Positions 55,542 through 64,000 of a DNA stretch of 64,000 nucleotides are shown piece by piece. Within the stretch, counting starts at the first letter, position 1. Each line of letters begins with the position of its first letter. The translations under genes and the position numbers were made by a program. The DNA is from Clusia tigrina. Taxonomy: Eukaryota > Arthropoda > Insecta > Diptera > Clusiidae. The stretch lies in assembly GCA_920105625.2 (NCBI GenBank), contig OV050030.1, positions 76,113,900-76,177,899 on the forward strand, read 5' to 3'. The notes beneath the pieces are model-generated. The model made no database searches and had not been told where the DNA came from. It worked only from the letters and a program-made list of their open reading frames with translations.

Positions 55542-56625
55542 TTACAAATAAAAATCCAATAATTGATAAAACTTTTTATTAACTTATCCCAATATTTTAT
55601 TCCATCTTACTTATTGATAAATACAAATTTATTTTAAAAAAAACATTCCACCGTAAATTCTATGTTTATATACATATTCTGCTATACTTGTTTTCCATTA
55701 CAAAGTCCCGCTGTCTACCGGCGTCCATTAAGTCCTTCCATCAATGCAAAGTGGTCCTTGACTTCCTCACAAATACTCCTTGTTTTCCTCTCACCATCCT
55801 TAATACTCCCAAAAATCCATAAAAAAGGCCATATGTTTGTAAAAACCGAAATTTGCTTTACCGGCAAAAGTGTCTTGATTCATTCCCGGAAATTTGAATC
55901 CATGTTTAAAAATAAACCCGTAACGTATGCGCCACATAATAGCAGCATTTAGCTGTTATCTTCAACATTGCTACGCAAATTGTAGTTTCCGAACTACAAA
56001 AAACTTTAATGCAACAACACATGTTGTCTGCACCTCTTCACCTAATACCCTAGACTCAAAATGCCAAATATTTAAATCAATCTTTATTTTGATTTCAAAA
56101 CAATATAAATTGAATCGTATAAATGTCCCTACCGACAAACAAACACAAATCCCCTATCATAACCGTACGAACCCTATACCGTGGCACGTTCTTTCCGAAC
56201 CAAACCAACCGGTATACACAAGTTCGCAATTCAATAACGCAAAATCCGTGAATAAACAGACACGTCCCACATTCCCCGAGAATGCTGAAACAAAATGTAT
56301 TATAAAAAGAATGAACCTGATTTTAGTGAAACAACCCTATACAACCTGACCGTAAGTAGAAAGTTTTCTTTTAAATCGACCTATTGTCACCTAACCGCAG
56401 CGGCTTATCAGCCCCAATGCTGCTTCTTCTGCATGACCGGCGCAAAAGCGCCCACACGGCCACCGAAGAATCGTCGACAAAATTCACTTAGATACTAGAA
56501 TGTCCTACCATAGACATACTCACCATTTTCGTTCCCTCCATTGCCCTCCTCTGGGATGGTTATCCTGATGGTTTCCTATTGGTGGATTCCCGCGTAGGAG
56601 TGCTCTTTTCCTGGCACTCGACGTT
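55542..56625 (-). other. Untranslated leader of the Gypsy element
   Basis: About 1.1 kb between the primer-binding site and the first gag ATG. No gene recognised on the element strand; plus-strand frames (55662-55952, 55927-56349) have no family features. Packaging signals may lie here but cannot be seen. Confidence 0.6.
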
Positions 56626-56645
56626 GGATCCTACCGGCTGCGCCA
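56626..56645 (-). promoter_or_regulatory. Primer-binding site of the Gypsy element
   Basis: Minus strand TGGCGCAGCCGGTAGGATCC, three bases inside the 5' LTR. The leading TGG pairs with tRNA CCA and the rest resembles a tRNA-Ser 3' end. The same text, with one or two end differences, stands at 14-33. Confidence 0.85.
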
Positions 56646-56648
56646 AAA

Positions 56649-57126
56649 TGTTGGGGTCCTCGTGTCTGCTTGTCGGCGAGAGCGACGTCCTGTCGCAGTT
56701 CTTCCGGGCGCGTGGCTGCAAATCAAGAACCCTAACGTAAAGTACAAACACTTTTCACCTTTCAGTTTTAAAAACACAAGAGAGCTTTATTCTTAAAATG
56801 CTAGTTCTTATATAATATTTACAAATAAACATTACAGTCTACGTCTTCACTTTTCTGGTGTTCCAGTTACGCAGTTGTTATTTGGTGTCAGTGGCTCAAG
56901 CCCACTGACCTACTGCAAGTAAAAGTGTCGTCGGTGCATTCTAAATGCCCCTCGTCAGCTTGACTGCAGAACTGTGACACCCTAAAAGTTTACATCATAA
57001 TTAATGAATAAATACTGTCCATTTACAATATTTGCACCCTAAAAATATGTGCGTTCTTAATGAATTTAATAGGAGCCGGTGCTGTGAGTCAACTACGCGT
57101 AAGTAGCTTGATTCTAACTCACAACA
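56649..57126 (-). repeat. 5' LTR of the full-length Gypsy element
   Basis: 478 bp, nearly identical to 46640-47117. It includes the start of transcription in this family; a TATATAA word on the plus strand at 56811-56817 is AT-rich but not clearly a TATA box in the minus direction. Confidence 0.95.
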
Positions 57127-57221
57127 GTAGGTAGGAGTGGCAGCCTTCGACGCAAAAGCACACTTAAGCACATAGAATGACTCGTAGTGGTACCAACACT
57201 AAGACGACGCGACTCCCCCGT

Positions 57222-57560
57222 CTAGAATTTTGGGAACCACACTGATTCCGAAATGAACCTGGCTATGTCCTTGATGTTGATGGAAGATAGTTCGGTTAAA
57301 GTAGTGAAGAAAGGTGAGCCTAGGAATTTTAATCCTCGCCTGGCCAGAGCTGGGCACTGACACATGAGATGAAGTACTGTTTCTTCTTCCTCCTCAGAGC
57401 CACAGCTGCGACAGAAGTCGTAATGGGGCAGTGCTAGTCTTTCAGCGTGTTTCCCGTTCAGACAGTGTCCCGTGAGCACATTTCTTGTAGTGCTGATGGA
57501 GTCCCTGCTAATACTGAGTACGCCTAATGTCAATAGTGCTCCAGGTTTGTCTGGCAACAC
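57222..57560 (-). pseudogene. LOA-like LINE (copy B) Cys/His C-terminal segment
   Basis: The frame carries GHCLNGKHAERL, then CRSCGSEEEEETVLHLMCQC, the same tail as in copy A at 20185-20634. It is in a different frame from the RNase H to its right, so an indel lies near 57565. Confidence 0.8.
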
Positions 57561-57570
57561 TACAGGTATG

Positions 57571-58353
57571 TTAATTTACCCAGGCTTTTTTAGCTGCCTC
57601 AAGGTAGTCATATTTTATGGCCCATTTGACCGTGGCCAGTGGGACACCTAAATCAAAGGAGGGGGAGATGTCAGGGAGCAGCGTACCTATTTTGGCCAAT
57701 TCATCGGCCTCGCAGTTTCCTGGAATGTCGCTATGTCCAGGCACCCAGCATATGTGAACTTGTGAGTTACCTGAGACGACGTTCAGGGAGGAGCGGCAAT
57801 CGAATACAAGCTTAGAGGTAGTGAATGCACCAGCCAGTGACTTGACTGCCGCCTGACTGTCCGTGAATATGCGTATCATCACATCGCATACTTCATTTCG
57901 AATAAGCCACTTGGACGCTTGGAATATTGCCATTACTTCCGCCTGAAAGACGCTGCAATGGTCAGGGAGACGATAGGAGGGCTTGATGCCAAGTTTTTTG
58001 GAGAAGATGCCGCAACCGACCTTATTCTCCAGTTTGGAGCCATCCGTATATATGTCAATGGAACTGCCAGTGACCATTAAATTGTTGGACCATTCCTCTG
58101 TACTAGGAATGTAAGTGTCGAACCCGTGGTTTAGATTAGTTGTAGAGCACGTATAGTCAACGTCCGCCTGTACGGGCGTGTCCTGCATCAGAATATTGGC
58201 GTGGCCCAGGTTCAGCCTAGTACAGCGCGATATAGCATTGAGTCTGGTTGCCGAGCATTTTGCTTGTTGCCTGACCAGAAGCCTAGTGGGCAACCAATGT
58301 AGGAATGCAAATAGAGCTTTGGTAGAGGTGGTACACAGAGCCCCTGTTATCAT
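57571..58353 (-). pseudogene. LOA-like LINE (copy B) RNase H domain
   Basis: A 260-codon frame. The second half is an RNase H fold: IDIYTDGSKLENKVG with the first catalytic Asp (about residue 101), VFQAEVMAIFQASKWL with the Glu (about residue 140), RIFTDSQAAVKSL with the second Asp (about residue 166) and CWVPGHSDIPGNCEADELAK with the last Asp. All four catalytic residues are present. The enzyme degrades RNA in RNA-DNA hybrids during element copying. The N-terminal 90 residues are the RT-RNase H linker. Confidence 0.88.
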
Positions 58354-58386
58354 AACCGCTGCTGTTCTTCTAACCTTGTCAAGAGG

Positions 58387-59171
58387 TTATAAGTTCGCCG
58401 CCTTGTCAGTTCCGGGACACCAGAAGACAGCGCCGTAGAGAAAGTACGGCTCAACCACCGCCGCATAGAGCCAGGATATGGTTCGAGGTTGGACGCCCCA
58501 TGTTGTTCCCATGGATCTCTTGCAACAGTACAGAGCGCACATGGCTTTCCGTACCCTCTCCACCAAATTTGCTTTCCAATGGAACTTAGGGTCCAGGATC
58601 AGACCTAGATACTTGACGCTATCGCTTAGGCTAAGCGAATTCCCATCAAAACTTGGTATTTTGAGCTTCCTATTGCATAGCATAACCTCAGTTTTGGAAG
58701 GATTGACAGCCTTTGAAAGCCAACTTCATGACACCATTGGGACAAAATGCTAAGAGTATAGCTTAGCTTTCCTGATAGCAATGTCGTCCGCATAAGCTAT
58801 AGTGTTACAGCCGGTCTGATCTATGTACCTCTCTAAGTACCTCTCTTGACAGTCCTTTTAGCATGCACGTTTCCTATTGAGGAGCTAATGACACGTGTTT
58901 TCAATAGCTGTTCGATGAACTTAACCATGCTGGGGTCCAGGTTCAGGCTTACTAAGGATTTAGTAATGTCGGAGGGACAATTTGTTGAATGCCCCTTCTA
59001 TATCAAGAAATACTGCAAGAGTATATTCTTTATTGGCTAGAGATTTCTCTATTTGCTCAATGAGCACGTGCAACGCTGTTTCCACTGACTTACCTTTAGT
59101 GTAGGCATGTTGTGATTTGCATGGGCACGTGGAATTAATAGAGCTCCTGATTTGTATCGGGTTTTTCAATA
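58387..59171 (-). pseudogene. LOA-like LINE (copy B) RT, downstream part
   Basis: Minus-strand pieces are CKSQHAYTKGKSVETALHVL and AVFLDIEGAFNKLS with the first catalytic Asp (about 58960-59110), TIAYADDIA (about 58785) with the YADD box, and SVKYLGLILDPKFHWKANL (58387-58683). They lie in more than one frame. This is the palm and thumb of the reverse transcriptase; the fingers lie beyond the mariner at 60448-60944. Confidence 0.82.
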
Positions 59172-60446
59172 AGAGCGCTACAAAAGTTTTTTTAAATAAA
59201 ACAAAACCGGTTTTAGATATCAATGAAATTATTCCTGTGAAAGTACGTTCGATGCCATTATGTATTCGTATGGAACTAGATTTCTTTTGCATGGCCACCA
59301 CGGGCACGCTGGCAGAAGTCCAGGCGCTGAACCCAATTTTAAACGGTTTTCAAGCATAAATCGGCCGATACTGCTGCAATTTCACGTTCGATATTCGTAC
59401 GAAGTTCATCAATCGTCGCTGGCTTGTTGGCATAGACCATAGACTTGACGTAGCCTCACAGGAAATAATCTAACGGCGTCAAATCGAACGACCGAGGCGG
59501 CCAATCGACTGGGCCATTTCGTGAGATAACACGTTCACCAAACTTGGTTTGCAGTAAAATGATTGTGGCATTCTCTGTGTGGCTTGTGGCGCCGTCCTGT
59601 TGGAACCACATGTCCTCCAAGTCCATATTATCCAATTGGGGCCAAAAATATTCGGTTATCATTGAACGGTAGCGATTCACATTCACAGTAATGTGCCGGT
59701 CTTGATCATCACGGAAGAAGTACGGCCCAATGACGCCGCCGGCCCATAAACCGCACCAAACCGTAATTTTTTCGGGGTGCAATGATGACTCATGGAGTAC
59801 GTGTGGATTGCTGTCTAACCAATAACGCATATTTTGCTTATTGACGAAGCCATTCAGCCAGAAATGAGCCTCATCGCTGAAGATGCTTTTCCGATGAAAA
59901 TCCGAATCATTTTCAAGTTGTTGCTCAGCCCAATTCACGAATATACGACGCTTATGGTGGTCAAGCGGCTTCAATTCTTGCGTCAATTTGATCTTGTAAG
60001 GATGTAGGCCAATATCTTTTCGCAAAATTCGCCACAACGACGTCACAGAGATGCCCAACGCTTGAGAACAACGTGTGAGAGACACATTTGGGCTTTCTTG
60101 AACTGAAGCCTCAGCGGCAGCAATATTCTCGACACTACGGGCACTTTTTTGTCTCATTGGCACGGGAACATTTTGTACTGTGCCTGTGGATTCAAATTTT
60201 TCCACTAGACGCTCAATTGTTGATCTGCTAGGACAATTATGACGACCATAAATTGGACGTAGCGCTCTGAAAGTTGAGGCGACTGACTCCGAATTTCGGT
60301 AGTAAATTTTAATAATTTCGACTCGTTGTTGGCTCGTATATCTTTGCATGATGAAATGGCAAACCTTACTGAAGAGAAATGTCAAAAGAGCGGGAAAAAT
60401 ATGGCGTCGTTTGCTGTCACTATCGATTTACTTTTGTAGCCCTTTA
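59172..60446 (-). mobile_element. Mariner element inserted in the LINE RT
   Basis: About 1275 bp, the usual size. The ends share GCTACAAAAGT in opposite orientation (59177-59187 on the plus strand; reverse complement near 60430-60440), with TA words at both borders (59170-59171 and 60447-60448). The left terminal repeat reads AGAGCGCTACAAAAGTTTTT and the right AAAGGGCTACAAAAGTAAAT, so they are imperfect. The LINE RT continues on both sides. It codes for one transposase, on the minus strand. Confidence 0.85.
59346..60349 (-). pseudogene. Mariner-type transposase with one premature stop
   Basis: The frame begins MQRYTSQQRVEIIKIYY (an upstream ATG at 60385 is also in frame) with a helix-turn-helix region GRHNCPSRSTIERLVEKFE, then a second SVTSLWRILRKDIGLHPYK. 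The catalytic Asp residues are in IFSDEAHFWL, MWFQQDGATSH and LTPLDYFL. I count 41 residues between the second and third Asp, where classical mariners have 34; this DD41D spacing was, as I recall, described as the rosa group from the tephritid Ceratitis rosa. TGA at 59458-59456 interrupts the frame just where mariners have Trp after LDYFL. Beyond it the same frame continues open to about 59346. One nonsense change is the only break I see. Confidence 0.88.
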
Positions 60447-60447
60447 T

Positions 60448-60944
60448 ATCAAGGATCCTTTCCAGCGATTTCAAAAGAAAGGAGGACAGACTAATTAGTG
60501 TATAGTCCTTAGGCTTGGTGTGGGTCGCCTTTCCCGCTTTAGGGATGAATACTACTCGAGCGTCTCTCCAGCTTTTGGGATTGTACGACCATCTTAGGCA
60601 TGCATTATAAATATGCAGTAGCCAGGGCGCAACCGCGCTTGCAGTGTGCTGGATATCTGCGGGAATGATGCCATCTAGCCCGGGTGATTTCAAACTCATA
60701 AGGCTGTTGATGGCCCACTGAATATAAGTGTGAGTCATTTGCCGAATTCCACTAAGAGGGTTTGGGCTCTAGGATTCGGGCAGTTGCAAGCTGATTTAGC
60801 AGCAGAGTTAAAAAAAGCTGTAATAGCTTCAACCGCTCGATCTATATCGAGGTGATTGTAGATAGTGGGAGGAGTCGACTGCAGGCCCGACTCCATAATG
60901 GTCTGGAATTTTGTCCAGTCAGCTATTTTTCTGTGAGTGTGCAT
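60448..60944 (-). pseudogene. LOA-like LINE (copy B) RT, upstream part
   Basis: Two frames read as the linker and fingers of RT: KIADWTKFQTIME ... TIYNHLDIDRAVEAIT (60735-60944) and SLKSPGLDGIIPADIQH, SYNPKSWRDARVVFIPKAGK, LISLSSFLLKSLERILD (to 60448 in 60382-60738). The mariner starts directly after ERILDI. Confidence 0.82.
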
Positions 60945-61034
60945 TTTGCGCTCTGCCGTATCTAAAGTATCAGATATTGCAATTCTTAAGCAAATGTAAC
61001 AATGCTCCGAGAAGGAGCATTCTTGCGGAACGCG

Positions 61035-61604
61035 TCAACTCGAAATAAGATGAGACGAGTGATTATTGCCAAGGGTGAGATCGAGAACCTCCCTTCTATT
61101 GGAGGTAATGATGGTTGACTCTCTCCCCCTGTTAGCAATGACTAAGTCGTTAGCAACAATGAATTCAAAGAGTGACTCACCAAGCTCGTTGGTGTCCGTG
61201 CTGCCCCACACCTCGTGATGGGCATTGGCATCGGCCCCGATGAATACCGGGATGCGCTTTTTGTTTGCTTCCGTTACCAGCAGCCTTAAAATATCCGGAG
61301 GCAGCGTCTGCCCGTGGTCGTGCGCCATATAGCTGCTGACGATCCATGTAGCCATGGTGTTGGTAGAAATGACCATGGCTACATTATCCTTGTCGCTGAA
61401 CTTGTGAAGAAGAAGAGCGTTAATGTTGTTCTTAACAAGAAAACAGGCTCTGGGTTTACCTTGATCCTACACGAATACTGTGGGGTATCCGGTTATGGTG
61501 AGTCCGCGAACCTGATCATTTACGACCCACGGTTCTTGGACCAGTATGAGTTCCTCTCCTTTTTGAGTCAGGTGGAGGATCAGGGCTGCCGTGGCCGCTA
61601 TTGA
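61035..61604 (-). pseudogene. LOA-like LINE (copy B) endonuclease
   Basis: Minus-strand residues include a QEPWV-like block near 61530, then SSYMAHDHGQTLPPDILRLL, VFIGADANAHHEVWGSTDTNELGESL with catalytic Asp and Asn, and IANRGRESTIITSNRREVLDLTL (61035-61376). It is the APE-type endonuclease of ORF2, with frame changes in the N-terminal third. Confidence 0.8.
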
Positions 61605-61950
61605 ATGGTGAAGGTTAATCTGTTATACCCTCACCATTCACGGAGGTGGCCATCATCGTCACGCTGGCGTCCTTTTCTTCTGACAGAGGAGAATCACCAA
61701 CGTCGTTGATATTTGTTATCGGAAGTCCGCAGAAACTGCCTACCGATTCTGAGGCCGAAGCGTAACTCTCCCCATCATCGAAGGTGAGATCCGGTTCGGC
61801 CTGAATGGGGGGCTTGTTTGCTCCCTGGTTGTCGCTCCTATAGACCTTGAGTTAGATCGAAATAAAGCCATAGTTGATCTCTCCCTTTTTGGCACTGATA
61901 GGGGCTAGAGAGTCCTCATTAAGAATAATGAGGATCTCGCGGGAGTTGTC

Positions 61951-62442
61951 TTAGGGCTCGCTTATTTTAGCGACCTTCCAGTCATCCGTGGGGAGGTCGT
62001 AGTTGCTAAGCATAAGCAACTGCAGAATTTCGTTCGGCGAGGAGTGCTCTGCCGGAACCCAGGCCCTAGAACGCGGCCGGTTCGGGATCTGGTCTCTGGG
62101 AACAGCTAAAAGCTTGGCCCCCGGCCAGATTTCGCCAACCATTAAAATTGCCATTTTGTAAAGCTCAACAGAGCGCTCATCTGAGTACGCGATGAGCTTC
62201 ACGTGCCCCTGATACCATCCCGCGTCCAGGCATATGGGTGAGGTGCCAGGATTGGCCATCAGGATGTCTCTATGGATCCTGAAGAGAGCCTTCTTCACCA
62301 TTTTCCAGTTCGCTGGTGAAATGGTATCGTCACTGTTTCCAGTGTCAACGATGGCCCAGATGAGGCCCTCTTTGGCTATCTCATTAAAAGGCCGAGTCAA
62401 TCTCGGCTTGAAAGCCAGTCGTGGGCGTTTAGTTTCCCGCAC
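61951..62442 (-). pseudogene. LOA-like LINE (copy B) ORF1 C-terminal domain
   Basis: Open frame of 163 codons: LIWAIVDTGNSDDTISPANW, then DAGWYQGHVKLIAYSDERSV, and PNRPRSRAWVPAEHSSPNEI, ending with LPTDDWKVAKISEP. This is the domain that closes ORF1 of LOA-like LINEs in insects (I believe it is catalogued as DUF4780); it probably binds element RNA. The parallel pieces in copy A lie at 23720-24130. The rest of ORF1 is lost at the boundary near 62487. Confidence 0.78.
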
Positions 62443-62488
62443 GACTGATTGGGAGGGCTGCTCAGTCGACCGTTGTTGTCATTTTTAG

Positions 62489-63043
62489 ATGAATCAAATA
62501 TTTTCAACTCCTTATCATCACGAATCACTGGGTTCAGTAGAGCGCAACCACCGCACTCTTAATGAATTCATGTTGACGTTCGCAAACGATAATGAGTGGG
62601 ACAAGTGGATATCATTTTTCACTTTTGCTTACAATACGACGCCGCATGTCGATACGGGTTACTCACCATATGAACTTGTGTTTGGTAAACTGCCACACTT
62701 ACCAAGCGACCTAATTGAAACAAGAGAACCAATTTATGATATTGAAAATTATGCGAATGAACTGAAGTTAAGAATGAGAACGTCAATAAACAAAGCAAGG
62801 GAACTGATCGAAGTTGTGAAAAAGAAAAGAAGCATTGAAAGCAAAACAAATGAAAATGCACTTAATGCAACCATAGGAGACCTAGTATTAGTAAAATTAG
62901 GTAATCGTAAAAAGTCTCGAAGTCCATACCGTGGTCCGTATAGAATTTCAAAACAAGAAGGAGTAAATTCATTTATATTAATAAACGGCATGGAGAAGAA
63001 AATGCATAACAATATGCTAAAACGATACAATGTTCTGATATGA
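62489..63043 (+). pseudogene. Gypsy-type integrase C-terminal part
   Basis: Open frame of 184 codons that starts within the integrase core: QIFSTPYHHESLGSVERNHRTLNEF, including the third catalytic residue Glu (about residue 19), then WDKWISFFTFAYNTTPHVDTGYSPYELVFGKLPHLP, a coiled basic region, and the GPY/F-type end GDLVLVKLGNRKKSRSPYRGPYRI ... NNMLKRYN. The N-terminal zinc region and the first two catalytic Asp residues are missing: the sequence left of 62487 is the minus-strand LINE. What remains is well conserved. Confidence 0.85.
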
Positions 63044-63388
63044 GAATACAAATATAGAAAATAAAAAAGAATGTATGAATAAAAATATATATAATTAAAA
63101 ATATATGTATAATATTATTAAACCACTATTATAAGAAATTGTAAATTTATAGTTATTGAAAATGTTAATTTTATTCATATTACAATACTAGCGCATAAGA
63201 CAAATTACTTCTCATATAAAAATATATATACTAAATACAAATCTAATAAGTAACAACTTAGTATTACATTAAATCCAATAAGTAAAAATTAAAATCAAAT
63301 AAGTAAGAACTCATTTCCACCACACACAAACACATAAAAATTTAAAGTTGTTCTTTTTTCTCTTTCAAACAACTGTAAATTTTTTCTT
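63044..63388 (+). other. 3' part of the third Gypsy element, no gene
   Basis: AT-rich sequence between the integrase stop and the purine tract. No envelope frame is visible. Confidence 0.5.
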
Positions 63389-63400
63389 AAAGGGTGAGGG
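63389..63400 (+). promoter_or_regulatory. Polypurine tract of the third Gypsy element
   Basis: AAAGGGTGAGGG directly before the LTR start TGTAGTGCA; contains one T. Confidence 0.65.
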
Positions 63401-63894
63401 TGTAGTGCATGTGCACTATTGCGCACAAACGTAGTGTAGCACAAAGTCTACCTACGCAAACTACACATCCAAACCATACCAATACATAAGACACACCCAT
63501 CCGCTGCACTGCAACACTATGACACTTGACATGTGCAGTGTAATTAGAATCCTGGCGTGCGGTCATTGGTGAATTGGTTTGTGTTACAATTGAGTGGAAT
63601 TTGAGTTAGACTTAAGCGAAAGGGATTAGAAATAAACAATTAAATTAATCGAGATTTGTTATCGAGTTTGTAACTCAAATAAACCATATAAAAATCCTGC
63701 TCGGGAATTAAACTAATCAGTTTCCAACTGGCAACTGAAACATTTGCATTTTTCTTGCAAACAGCCTTTCTTCGGCTTCAGCCTTTCTTCGGCTCAGTTA
63801 GAATTTGCTCAATGGCGTCTTGCCGAGCAACGCTCTAATATATAATATATAACATTTATCATATATTTCTCGCACACAATATACGTGCATTACA
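63401..63894 (+). repeat. LTR of the third Gypsy element
   Basis: Starts TGTAGTGCATGTGCAC and ends CGTGCATTACA, whose reverse complement TGTAATGCACG nearly matches the start. An AATAAA lies near 63634 and 63677. A second TGTGCATTACA occurs 30 bp on (to 63924), so the end could be there instead. If the first end is right, the next bases TGGCGATCCTGCC (63895-63907) look like a primer-binding site. Confidence 0.6.
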
Positions 63895-64000
63895 TGGCGA
63901 TCCTGCCAGTATATGTGCATTACACCACCCTCCTGGATTGGGCACTGCCGACCGTGGAAGTGATGATCCTAGATTTTAGAAGAAGCTCTATAAATTTAAG

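Larger units (their letters stand above)
46640..57126 (-). mobile_element. Full-length Gypsy-type LTR retrotransposon
   Basis: A 10487-bp minus-strand element with two 478-bp LTRs (46640-47117 and 56649-57126) that I could separate at only about two positions, so the insertion is young. In element order: 5' LTR, primer-binding site (56645-56626), long leader, gag in two frames (55541-53246), -1 slippery site, pol with protease, RT, RNase H and integrase (53269-49818), a 2.6-kb 3' part without a clear gene, purine tract and 3' LTR. The gag split and a frame break near the pol end suggest this copy is not fully functional. No envelope gene is recognisable. Confidence 0.93.
57127..62487 (-). mobile_element. 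LOA-like LINE (copy B), minus strand, split by a mariner
   Basis: In element order: ORF1 C-terminal domain (62442-61951), endonuclease (61604-61035), RT (60944-60448 and 59171 to about 58387), RNase H (58353-57571), Cys/His tail (57560-57222), and a 3' end running into GTAGGTAG (57127-57134). Having RNase H after RT and a Cys/His tail fits the LOA/I group. Its 5' end is cut at about 62487, inside or beside a Gypsy integrase gene. Frame changes between the parts make it inactive. A mariner (59172-60446) splits the RT, and the full-length Gypsy landed in its tetranucleotide tail. Confidence 0.85.

Noticed and set aside
59117..59359. Frames joining LINE and mariner sequence near the mariner's left border
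   Set aside because: They cross an insertion boundary and so cannot be an ancestral gene.

Overview
The window looks like a fly (Diptera, Brachycera) assembly. The codon use and tRNA forms of the mitochondrial genes read most like a fruit fly of the family Tephritidae, though I cannot name a species. It has two very different parts: a nuclear background made almost wholly of nested transposable elements (1-26574 and about 44240-64000), and between them one nearly complete mitochondrial genome (about 26575-44239, roughly 17.7 kb) in the reverse of the usual map orientation. I see no convincing single-copy host nuclear gene.

Left nuclear part. Positions 1-480 hold the primer-binding site and part of an LTR of a minus-strand Gypsy-type element. 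A decayed Helitron Rep fragment follows (782-1290). Positions 3300-9263 are a nest of Jockey-like LINEs: one minus-strand copy is broken by a 5'-truncated plus-strand copy, and a second minus-strand copy carries a tRNA-derived SINE with a 12-bp target duplication. At 10594-14240 lies a P-element-like transposase remnant, split by an internally deleted Gypsy element (11817-14095, 5-bp target duplication) whose 5' LTR runs directly into RNase H-integrase coding sequence. A plus-strand RNase H-bearing LINE (16300-20060) is interrupted by two non-autonomous DNA elements, one with TTA target duplications and one with an 8-bp duplication of the hAT kind. A decayed LOA-like LINE (20090-24430, minus) and two unrecognised small ORFs complete this part. 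A truncated copy of the first DNA element ends exactly where the mitochondrial sequence starts.

Mitochondrial part. Both rRNAs, all 22 tRNAs and all 13 protein genes are present in ancestral insect order, read backwards. Eleven protein genes have the expected length or an open frame under the invertebrate mitochondrial code. COX1 and ND5 each carry one extra base in a T run. The control region is split between the two ends of the segment. Its larger part holds about three tandem copies of a 638-bp unit. Either this is a very recent whole-genome NUMT opened within the control region, or mitochondrial reads were joined to nuclear reads during assembly.

Right nuclear part. A broken Copia pol with a probable 3' LTR (44777-46075) is followed by TA and TAGG simple repeats. 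A young 10.5-kb Gypsy element (46640-57126, minus) has 478-bp LTRs differing at only about two sites, a GTAG target duplication, a gag split between two frames, a canonical -1 slippery site GGGAAAC and a long pol. It sits in the TAGG-rich 3' tail of a LOA-like LINE (57127-62487, minus), whose RT is split by a mariner with 41 residues between its second and third catalytic Asp and one premature stop. The window ends with the integrase C-terminus, purine tract and LTR of a third Gypsy element (62489-63894).
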